The notes beneath the pieces are model-generated. The model searched no databases. It was not told the origin of the DNA and saw only the letters and a list, made by a program, of their open reading frames with translations. Source: CAYLSV01 sp964386435 (GTDB lineage: Bacteria > Planctomycetota > Phycisphaerae > Tepidisphaerales > Tepidisphaeraceae). From it: DNA of 48,771 nucleotides. The DNA lies in contig CAYLSV010000021.1 of the NCBI GenBank assembly GCA_964386435.1, positions 1-48,771 of the forward strand, read 5' to 3'. Positions 42,928 through 48,771 of the stretch are shown here, in pieces. Within the stretch, counting starts at the first letter, position 1. Each line of letters begins with the position of its first letter. A program made the translations under genes and the position numbers.

Positions 42928-44037
42928 TCACGCCCGCTTGTAAAACGGCATCGCCACCACCTCGGCCGCGATGGGCTTGCCGCGGAAGTCGCACTCGATT
43001 TTGGTGCCGACTTCGGTGTGAGCAGCGTCGAGGTGGGCGATGGCGATGCTGCTGCCGAGCGTTGGCGAGAGCGTGCCGCTGGTGACTTGACCGACGACCT
43101 CGCCGTCGAGCCTGACCGGCGTGTGCTGGCGGGCGATGCGTTTGGCGTCGAGCTTCAGGCCGACGAGGCGGCGGGGCGGGCCGCCGGCGTCACGTTGTTG
43201 CCGAAGGGCGGGGGCGCCGATGAAGTCCTGATCCAGGTTGATGGCGAAGTCGTAGCCGCTGGCGAGGGCGCTGATCTCTTCAGAAAGCTCATGGCCGTAG
43301 AGCGGCAAGCCCGCCTCGACCCGCAGCGTGTCGCGGGCGCCAAGGCCGGCCGGCTTGAGCCACGCCGACTCGCCGCCGAGGGCCTTCACCGCCATCGCCG
43401 CGGCCCGAGCCGGCAGGATGACTTCGACGCCGTCCTCGCCGGTGTAGCCGGTGCGGTGGACGATGAACTCCATGAACAAGTACGTCGTCTTGACGAACCC
43501 GAACCGCTTGAGGTCGCGCAAGTCGATGTCCACCGGCAACTTATCGGCCAGCTTCTCGATGACTGACGGCCCCTGCAGCGCCACCATCGCCGTCTTCTCC
43601 GTGCGGTCTTCGAGGCCGATCGACCACCCGTGATCCGCGGCGACGGCTTCGAAGTGGGCGAGCAGCTTCTGGCGGTTGCTGGCGTTGCAGACCATCGCGT
43701 ACTTGTGGTCGCCCTCGGCCGAGACGATCACGTCGTCCTTCACGCCGCCGACCTCGTTGGTGATGAACCCGTAGCGGCTGCGGCCCGCGGCCAAGTCCGT
43801 CACCCGCCGCGTGAACACCTTTTCCAGGAACGCCCCGGCGTCGCCGCCCTTGAACCGCAAACGGCCCATGTGGCTCACGTCGAACAGGCCGCCGCTGGTC
43901 CGCGTCGCGGCGTGTTCGGCGGCGATGTTGTCGTACATCACCGGCAACGCCCACCCGGCGAACTCCACCATCCGCCCGCCCTGGGCCAGGTGCCAATCGT
44001 GCAACGGCGACCGGCGAATGTCTGAATCGGCACTCAT
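42928..44037 (-). CDS. gcvT: Glycine cleavage system T protein (aminomethyltransferase)
   Basis: A 369-residue aminomethyltransferase with the family start L-H-D-W-H-L-A-Q-G-G-R-M-V-E-F-A-G-W, the folate-binding region F-D-V-S-H-M-G-R, and R-T-G-Y-T-G-E-D-G-V-E in the middle; it ends in a barrel domain with V-G-Q-V-T-S-G-T-L-S-P. It transfers the methylene group to tetrahydrofolate and releases ammonia. ATG 44037 matches the family N-terminus. It lies downstream of a sigma-factor gene, but a strong terminator sits 28 bases before its ATG. No glycine riboswitch fold was recognised there. Confidence 0.95.
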   Translation of the reverse strand: MSADSDIRRSPLHDWHLAQGGRMVEFAGWALPVMYDNIAAEHAATRTSGGLFDVSHMGRLRFKGGDAGAFLEKVFTRRVTDLAAGRSRYGFITNEVGGVKDDVIVSAEGDHKYAMVCNASNRQKLLAHFEAVAADHGWSIGLEDRTEKTAMVALQGPSVIEKLADKLPVDIDLRDLKRFGFVKTTYLFMEFIVHRTGYTGEDGVEVILPARAAAMAVKALGGESAWLKPAGLGARDTLRVEAGLPLYGHELSEEISALASGYDFAINLDQDFIGAPALRQQRDAGGPPRRLVGLKLDAKRIARQHTPVRLDGEVVGQVTSGTLSPTLGSSIAIAHLDAAHTEVGTKIECDFRGKPIAAEVVAMPFYKRA

Positions 44038-44065
44038 GCCGCACCGTAGGGGCCGGCACGCCCGC

Positions 44066-44103
44066 AAGAAAAAGAGCGGCCTCCGCCAGATGGCAGAAGC
44101 CGC
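44066..44103 (-). terminator. Rho-independent terminator between the sigma gene and gcvT
   Basis: On the minus strand a GC-rich stem (44103-44092 with 44087-44076, arms GCGGCTTCTGCC and GGCGGAGGCCGC, two G-U pairs) with an ATCT loop is followed at once by TCTTTTTCTT. This is the clearest intrinsic terminator in the window. Confidence 0.8.
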
Positions 44104-44132
44104 CCCAACGGGTTCAGAATGTCCGGCCTCGC

Positions 44133-45158
44133 TCACTCGCTGGCGGCGAGTTGCTCGGCATCGCGGACGACCTTCTGGACGTCCGGACGGTTGCGGAGCA
44201 CGCCATCTTCCATCAGGCCGCGAATCTTCGTCAGCGCCTTGTTCTGGATCTGGCGGACGCGCTCCTTCGTCACGCCGATGATCCGGCCGACCTGCTCGAG
44301 CGTCAGCGGGTTGTTCTCCTCGCTGTTCCAGTTAAACCGGCGGCGAAGCACCGTTTGCTCCACGTCAGTCAAATCGGCGAGGTTGCTGTCGACAATCGTC
44401 TTAAGCTCATCCACGCAATCGTCCTCGACCTGGGCCCGGCGGACCTCGTCCCAGTTGGACTTCTCGAGGTCCGGCTCGAACTCGACCGGGAACCGCTGGC
44501 GGTGCCGGGAGTGCTTCATCGCCGTGCGGCTGAACGCCTTGAGGATGGCCCGGCAGGCGTAGGTGCTGAACTTGAAGCCCTTGTCGACGTTGAACTTATC
44601 GACGGCCCGGATCAGCGCCATGTTGCCCTCGGAAACGATCTCCGAGAAGTCCACATCGCCCAGCCGCGTCCGCTTGGCCATGGCCAGGACGAGCGCGAGG
44701 TTGGTGCGGACCAGGTACTCGCGGTAATGCTCGACCTTGCGGTCCCACTCCACGAGCTCGGTGGCGGTCGCCTTGTCGAGGCCCTTGCGCTTTACACGGC
44801 GTTGCAGAACGCCCATCTTCTTTTTGGCGAAGTTGAAGCGCAGGAACATGAGCTTCTCTTCGGCCGGCTTCATGAGCTGCGGCTGGCCGACGTTGTCCTG
44901 GCCCTCGAAGGCTTCGTCGCGGGTGGGTTGGTACCACGCGACGAAGGGCAGCGCCTTCTCGCTGTCCTCGACCTCGAACAGCGCCCGCTCCACGCCGCGT
45001 TGCGTGAAGACTTCGCTGTCCATGAAGTCGTAGTTCGTGGCAAGAATGACCTCGGCCTTTTGGCGCAAAAGGCGGGGCACGGGCATGGCGCGTTTGGCGG
45101 CCTTGCCCTCCGGCTGGATTTGAGTGGTAGTCACCGTCTTCTCAAGGGTGGCGGCCAT
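44133..45158 (-). CDS. Sigma-70 family RNA polymerase sigma factor
   Basis: A 341-residue sigma factor. Region 2 is seen in R-T-N-L-A-L-V-L-A-M-A, I-V-S-E-G-N-M-A-L-I-R-A-V-D-K-F and F-K-F-S-T-Y-A-C-R-A-I. Region 4 carries L-T-L-E-Q-V-G-R-I-I-G-V-T-K-E-R-V-R-Q-I-Q-N near the C-terminus. An unusual basic stretch (F-A-K-K-K-M-G, R-R-V-K-R-K-G) precedes region 2, and there is no long region 1.1, so this is an RpoD/RpoS-related alternative or a lineage-specific factor rather than a typical housekeeping sigma. ATG 45158 has AGGAGG upstream. A promoter candidate lies some 510 bases upstream. Confidence 0.88.
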   Translation of the reverse strand: MAATLEKTVTTTQIQPEGKAAKRAMPVPRLLRQKAEVILATNYDFMDSEVFTQRGVERALFEVEDSEKALPFVAWYQPTRDEAFEGQDNVGQPQLMKPAEEKLMFLRFNFAKKKMGVLQRRVKRKGLDKATATELVEWDRKVEHYREYLVRTNLALVLAMAKRTRLGDVDFSEIVSEGNMALIRAVDKFNVDKGFKFSTYACRAILKAFSRTAMKHSRHRQRFPVEFEPDLEKSNWDEVRRAQVEDDCVDELKTIVDSNLADLTDVEQTVLRRRFNWNSEENNPLTLEQVGRIIGVTKERVRQIQNKALTKIRGLMEDGVLRNRPDVQKVVRDAEQLAASE

Positions 45159-45825
45159 GGGTCGCCTCCTAAACTCTTCAATTCTGTCGATTCGCACGCC
45201 GGGCCCGTCGAAGCCTCGGCCTGCCCCGGCTCCCGCCGGGCGGCTCCTATGCTCGGCGGCTGGCCCGGTTGCCCGAGGTCGCCGCCGCACCGGCACGCTG
45301 CCGGCCCGGCCTCCATGACCGGTCAAACTTGGCACCCACGCCGCCGACACCACCTGGTTCGGAAGCACGGGCCCCGTCAGTATCTACGCCGCAGGGCCGA
45401 CGGTTGTTTCACCAACCAATCCGCCAACACCGCGTGAACCCACTGTGTCCGAACCCGATCCCGGCGGCACGACCCACCCGATCCAGTCGCCCGATCGCAA
45501 ACGGCGGGCCGGACATTTCGTCAAGGGCCCGTTAAACCGTTCTAACGTCGGCTTCACAGTGTGGCTGAATTTTTCCGTTTGTCCAGTCCTTCACCGTTCA
45601 CCCGTTCCGGTGCCCCGGTTCAGGGGTCGGCACGGGCCCAACCCCACCTAGGCAGGCAGAGCCGGTGGGTCAAGATACAGAACCCACACGCCGTGTCAAC
45701 GTGAGTATCGGCGAAAAAATTGGACCACCTTGACCACGTCCGACAACACGCTTAGCCGCCAACCTGACGTTGCCGCACGGCAGGGTGTCGCACGAACCAA
45801 TCGTGCGGCACTCACCGCCGGTCGT
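45159..45825. other. Long gene-free region upstream of the sigma gene
   Basis: 667 bases with no credible gene on either strand. The only clear signal is a minus-strand promoter near 45672-45699. Short stretches are GC-rich and could fold, but I saw no known riboswitch or RNA family. If the promoter is the real one, the sigma gene has a leader of about 500 nt. Confidence 0.5.
45672..45699 (-). promoter_or_regulatory. Candidate promoter for the sigma-factor gene
   Basis: On the minus strand TTGACA (45699-45694), 16 bases, TATCTT (45677-45672). Perfect -35 box and fair -10 box. It lies about 510 bases upstream of the sigma gene ATG. Confidence 0.4.
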
Positions 45826-46662
45826 CTACCGTCGGTCGTCGCCGTCGTACGCCTTGCCGGCGAACGCCGCCTTCTTCTCGACCCGCTCGCATCGGACGGC
45901 CCGCTTCGTTTCCAGATCGATCTCGGCCACCACGCCGCACAACCGCACGTCGCCGGTGGCGACCTCGAACTTGCCGGGCACATTGGTCCGCATGGTCGCC
46001 ACCACCTGCTGCCGGTCGCGGCCGAGGATGCTGTCGTAGGGGCCGCACATGCCGACGTCGGTGATGTGGGCGGTGCCGCCGGGCAGGATCTTGGCGTCGG
46101 CGGTGGGGACGTGGGTGTGGGTGCCAAAGCACAAGCTCGCCCGGCCGTCGAGGTGGTAACCGAGTGCCAGCTTCTCGCTCGTCGCCTCGCAGTGGAGGTC
46201 GAAGACGATCACATCCGCCCCCTTGCCGATGCGGCTGAGCATCGCGTCGGCGGCGTCGAACGGGTTGTCGGCCGGCAGCTGGTTCATGTAAACCCGCCCG
46301 AGCAACGCCGCAAATGCCACCTTCATCCCGTTCGCCGCCGTCACGATGCGGTACGGCTTGCCCGGCGCGCTCGCGCTCAGATTCCCCGGCCGCACCAGCC
46401 GCTCGCTGGAGGCCAGCGTGGCGGCGATCTCGTTCCGCTTGAAACAGTGGTCGCCCAGCGTCATCGCGTCGATGCCGGCCGCCCGCAGATCGGCGAAGAT
46501 CTTCGGCGTCAGCCCGCTGCCCGCCGCGGCGTTCTCGGCGTTGGCGATCACGAAGTCTGCTCCGACCTCCTTCACCAGCCCGGGGAGCTCCGACGCCATC
46601 GCAGCCCGCCCCGGCCGGCCCACGACATCGCCCAGAGCCAGGATGGTGAAAGTGCGCGGCAC
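45826..46662 (-). CDS. YmdB family metallophosphoesterase
   Basis: A 278-residue protein with the TIGR00282/YmdB blocks: G-D-V-V-G-R-P-G-R at the start, I-A-N-A-E-N-A-A, G-D-H-C-F-K-R-N-E, F-D-L-H-C-E-A-T-S-E-K, and G-T-H-T-H-V-P-T-A-D followed by T-D-V-G-M-C-G-P-Y-D-S-I-L-G. Members are dimetal phosphodiesterases (2',3'-cyclic nucleotides in B. subtilis YmdB) with regulatory roles. GTG 46662 places the start right before the first metal strand; upstream in-frame codons would add 20 unconserved residues. Cytoplasmic. Confidence 0.9.
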   Translation of the reverse strand: MPRTFTILALGDVVGRPGRAAMASELPGLVKEVGADFVIANAENAAAGSGLTPKIFADLRAAGIDAMTLGDHCFKRNEIAATLASSERLVRPGNLSASAPGKPYRIVTAANGMKVAFAALLGRVYMNQLPADNPFDAADAMLSRIGKGADVIVFDLHCEATSEKLALGYHLDGRASLCFGTHTHVPTADAKILPGGTAHITDVGMCGPYDSILGRDRQQVVATMRTNVPGKFEVATGDVRLCGVVAEIDLETKRAVRCERVEKKAAFAGKAYDGDDRR

Positions 46663-46802
46663 ACAGCAGCGTAGCCAGACGCCAATTGATGTTGGAAAGT
46701 TGTAGCAAGTGCGGAATTTCACCGCTGCCTCCCGCGTTGCACTCGCCGACGGGGCCGGCGCTGTTCGGCCCGATTTGGCACACGAACCGCAGGAGATTTC
46801 TG

Positions 46803-47546
46803 ATGATCCACCACGAACCGCTCGAACGCCGTCAGCTGCTCAGCGCCACGCTCGCCGACAACGGCGTGCTCCGCGTCGTCGGCGATGAGGGCGTTGACAA
46901 CGTGATCGCCGTGACCGTCAGCGGTGAACAGTTCAACGTCCTGGTGAACGGCGAGGCATCGGCCTTCGACGTGGCTGAGGTCCGCCGGGTGATGGTGCAC
47001 GGCCGCGACGGCAACGACTCGATCGACATCGATCTGGCCGGCCTCGGCGACGGCCCCCGCGTCTCGGCCAGCGGCTGGCGGGGCAACGACATGATCACCG
47101 GCGGCCACTTCATCCACGGCGGCTGGGGCGACGACGTGCTCACCGGCAACGACGCCCGCAACGTCATCTTCGGCGACATCGGCGACGACACGCTGCTGGG
47201 CCTGGGCGGCAACGACTGGCTCCGCGGGGCCGGCGGCGACGATCTGATCGAGGGCGGCGCGGGCGACGACTGGCTCGTGGGTGGCCGCGGCAACGACCGC
47301 ATGCTCGGTGGCGACGGCCATGATCTGCTGCTGGGGCAGGCCGGCGACGACACGCTCGAGGGCGGGGCGGGCCACGACTTCCTGCTGGGCAACCGCGGCA
47401 CCGACGTGCTGCGTGGCGGCGACGGCGACGACCGCTTGTGGGGCGGCCGCGGGGCAGACGACCTCGACGGCGGCGGCCAGGACGGCGACGTGCTCCGCGA
47501 CCGCGAAGATCCACGGGCCGGCGAGTTGTCGCGGATCGTCGACTGA
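46803..47546 (+). CDS. RTX-type calcium-binding repeat protein with LERRQLLSA motif
   Basis: A 247-residue protein. Residues 7-15 (L-E-R-R-Q-L-L-S-A) match the planctomycete N-terminal sorting motif, as in the 1664-residue protein. From about residue 95 to the end run nonapeptide repeats of the G-G-x-G-x-D-x-L type (G-G-A-G-D-D-W-L, G-G-R-G-N-D-R-M, G-G-D-G-D-D-R-L), which form calcium-binding beta-rolls in RTX proteins. No protease or toxin domain is present, so a structural or adhesive surface role is more likely. AGGAG precedes ATG 46803. A strong hairpin follows the gene. Confidence 0.88.
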   Translation: MIHHEPLERRQLLSATLADNGVLRVVGDEGVDNVIAVTVSGEQFNVLVNGEASAFDVAEVRRVMVHGRDGNDSIDIDLAGLGDGPRVSASGWRGNDMITGGHFIHGGWGDDVLTGNDARNVIFGDIGDDTLLGLGGNDWLRGAGGDDLIEGGAGDDWLVGGRGNDRMLGGDGHDLLLGQAGDDTLEGGAGHDFLLGNRGTDVLRGGDGDDRLWGGRGADDLDGGGQDGDVLRDREDPRAGELSRIVD

Positions 47547-47573
47547 ACCGGCGGCGAGTTGTCACCACCTTTG

Positions 47574-47597
47574 GCCCGCCGGGTTGGCCCGGCGGGC
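47574..47597 (+). terminator. Terminator hairpin after the RTX-repeat gene
   Basis: A perfect 10-base stem GCCCGCCGGG (47574-47583) with CCCGGCGGGC (47588-47597), TTGG loop, then TATTCT. It ends 11 bases before the aldo/keto reductase ATG, so that gene's ribosome site may lie in or next to the hairpin. Confidence 0.65.
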
Positions 47598-47608
47598 TAT
47601 TCTGGGCC

Positions 47609-48685
47609 ATGAGCTTGCGTGAACTGGGCGATTCGGGCGTGAAGGTGTCGCCGATCTCGTTGGGGTGCTGGATATTTGGCGTCGATTGGTGGGGCCACCG
47701 CGAGCAGCACGATTGCGACCGAATGTGCGGCCTGGCGCTGGAGCGGGGCATCACGTACTTCGATAACGGTGATGCCTACGGCAACGGCCGGGCGGAGACG
47801 ATGTTCGGGCAGTGGCTCAAGACGCTGCCGACGTCGCAGCGGGACAACGTGCAGATCGGCGGCAAGTTCGGCTACGACTGGCACACCGACCCCGGCGTGC
47901 CCGGCGGCCACAGCGAGCGGAAGCACGACTTCTCGCCAGCGTTCGTCCGCCGGGCGTTGCAGCAGTCGCTCTCGCGGCTGGGCGTTGAGCGGATCGACGT
48001 CTACCTGGCCCACAACATCCGCCTGCACCACATCACGCCCGAGCTGTTCGCCGAGTGCGAGAAGTTCGTCGAGGAAGGCAAAATTGGCACCTGGGGCGTG
48101 AGCCTCGGTCCGGCAATCGGGTGGCGGGAGGAGGGGTTCACCGCCATGCTCGATCACGGGGCGAAGGTCTGCCAGACCGTGTACAACGTGCTCGAGCAAC
48201 ACCCCGGCCGCGAGCTCGGCGAGGCGGCCGAGTCCGCCGGGGCGGGGCTGCTGGCGCGGGTGCAGGACCATTCGGGCATCCTCAAGGACGCGATCAAGCA
48301 GGACACCAAGCTCGCCAGCAGCGACCACCGCAAGTTCCGCGACAAATCCTGGCAAATCTACGGCCCGCAGAAGGCCGATCTGCTCCGCCCCATCGCCGAG
48401 GGGCACGGCATGACGCTGCACCAGATGGCCTGCAAGTGGCTGCTGCAGCAGCCGGCGATGACGAGCATTACGGCGACCTTGGTGAGTGACGACGAGATCA
48501 AGGAAATCGCCGCCGTCCCCGACAAGCCGGACCTGACGACGGAGGAGTTGAACCAGATCCATGACTGGTACGAGTCCGACTTCCACCTCGGCGACGACGC
48601 CCACCCGTGCAACTTGAAGAGCAGCGTCGCCGAAGACGGCATCGAACGCAGCGGCTACACCCCACCGCCAAGCCTGATCGCCTGA
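47609..48685 (+). CDS. Aldo/keto reductase
   Basis: A 358-residue protein. Family landmarks are R-E-L-G-D-S-G-V-K-V-S-P-I-S-L-G at the start, F-D-N-G-D-A-Y-G-N-G-R-A-E with the catalytic Asp and Tyr, G-G-K-F-G-Y with the active-site Lys, and S-L-S-R-L-G-V-E-R-I-D-V-Y-L-A-H-N with the His. The C-terminal region (D-L-L-R-P-I-A, A-C-K-W-L-L-Q-Q-P-A-M-T-S-I) is also typical. NADPH-dependent reduction of a carbonyl or sugar-like substrate is expected. The C-terminal 50 residues extend past the usual barrel. ATG 47609 lies directly after a hairpin, with no clear ribosome site. Confidence 0.88.
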   Translation: MSLRELGDSGVKVSPISLGCWIFGVDWWGHREQHDCDRMCGLALERGITYFDNGDAYGNGRAETMFGQWLKTLPTSQRDNVQIGGKFGYDWHTDPGVPGGHSERKHDFSPAFVRRALQQSLSRLGVERIDVYLAHNIRLHHITPELFAECEKFVEEGKIGTWGVSLGPAIGWREEGFTAMLDHGAKVCQTVYNVLEQHPGRELGEAAESAGAGLLARVQDHSGILKDAIKQDTKLASSDHRKFRDKSWQIYGPQKADLLRPIAEGHGMTLHQMACKWLLQQPAMTSITATLVSDDEIKEIAAVPDKPDLTTEELNQIHDWYESDFHLGDDAHPCNLKSSVAEDGIERSGYTPPPSLIA

Positions 48686-48750
48686 GGCAAGCCGACCCAT
48701 CACGCCCCGCCCTTGGTGGCCAGACAGGCGGATCAACCTCGCCAAAAACC

Positions 48751-48771
48751 CCCACCGCCGCGTAGCGGCGG
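48751..48771. repeat. Start of another gene-end palindrome, cut by window edge
   Basis: The last bases contain CACCGCCGCGTAGCGGCGG, the palindromic core shared with the repeats at 35678 and 42132. It lies about 65 bases past the aldo/keto reductase stop. Only one arm is visible. Confidence 0.55.

Noticed and set aside
44038..44065. Glycine riboswitch upstream of gcvT
   Set aside because: The gap is too short for the tandem or single aptamer and I see none of its conserved core.
1..48771. tRNA or rRNA genes
   Set aside because: No cloverleaf-like sequence with the usual T-loop or rRNA signature was noticed on either strand; a covariance-model scan would be needed to be certain.

Overview
The window looks like a GC-rich Planctomycetota chromosome segment, probably from a marine Phycisphaerae-like lineage. 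The signs are several secreted proteins with C-terminal PEP-CTERM anchors, two proteins with the planctomycete N-terminal LE(Q/R)RRxLxA motif, a pseudopilin with the H-X9-DG motif, and sulfatases next to many carbohydrate-active enzymes. The lineage is inferred from these traits; there is no rRNA or other marker gene in the window.

Layout. 1-32.6 kb is a polysaccharide-degradation locus. It holds enzymes without signal peptides: a GH92 alpha-mannosidase, two S1 formylglycine sulfatases, a GH110-type alpha-galactosidase and a frameshifted GH2 beta-mannosidase. It also holds secreted proteins: a 1664-residue and an 898-residue double beta-helix protein, a DUF5060/TIM-barrel hydrolase, a GH43-like/PA14 protein, a LamG-like protein, other PEP-CTERM proteins, and an unusual protein with a deiodinase-like thioredoxin fold. 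Its regulators are one LacI-family repressor, one XylR-type AraC regulator and a decayed XylR-type paralogue. 32.6-33.7 kb is a graveyard of IS630 and IS5 (IS427-group) relics. 33.8-48.7 kb is mostly housekeeping: arfB, miaB, a GT9 glycosyltransferase, a PhoD-like phosphatase, recG, a PIG-L deacetylase, a TPR protein, gcvH, gcvT, a sigma-70 factor, a YmdB-type phosphodiesterase, an RTX-repeat protein and an aldo/keto reductase.

How the genes may work together. The palindrome CAACGTTG (best form TGTGCAACGTTGCACA) recurs at promoters of the locus and is typical of LacI-family operators. Exact copies are found only in the first 27 kb, beside GH92, the TIM-barrel hydrolase, the LamG-like gene, the second sulfatase and the 26.6-31.6 kb operon. 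Near matches lie at the dehydrogenase, GH2 and first-gene promoters. The LacI-type gene at 6479 is the obvious candidate regulator. The model is that surface-anchored or secreted enzymes open up a sulfated, mannose/galactose-containing glycan, and that signal-less exo-enzymes and sulfatases finish it in the cytoplasm. The substrate and the uptake system are not shown by the sequence.

Three genes between 7.7 and 13.2 kb carry lesions (an in-frame UGA, internal deletions with a lost start, and a frameshift with deletion). This suggests either recent decay of part of the locus or assembly error. The housekeeping half carries a family of roughly 100-bp imperfect palindromes at gene ends; one arm or the other supplies the last codons and stop of three genes.
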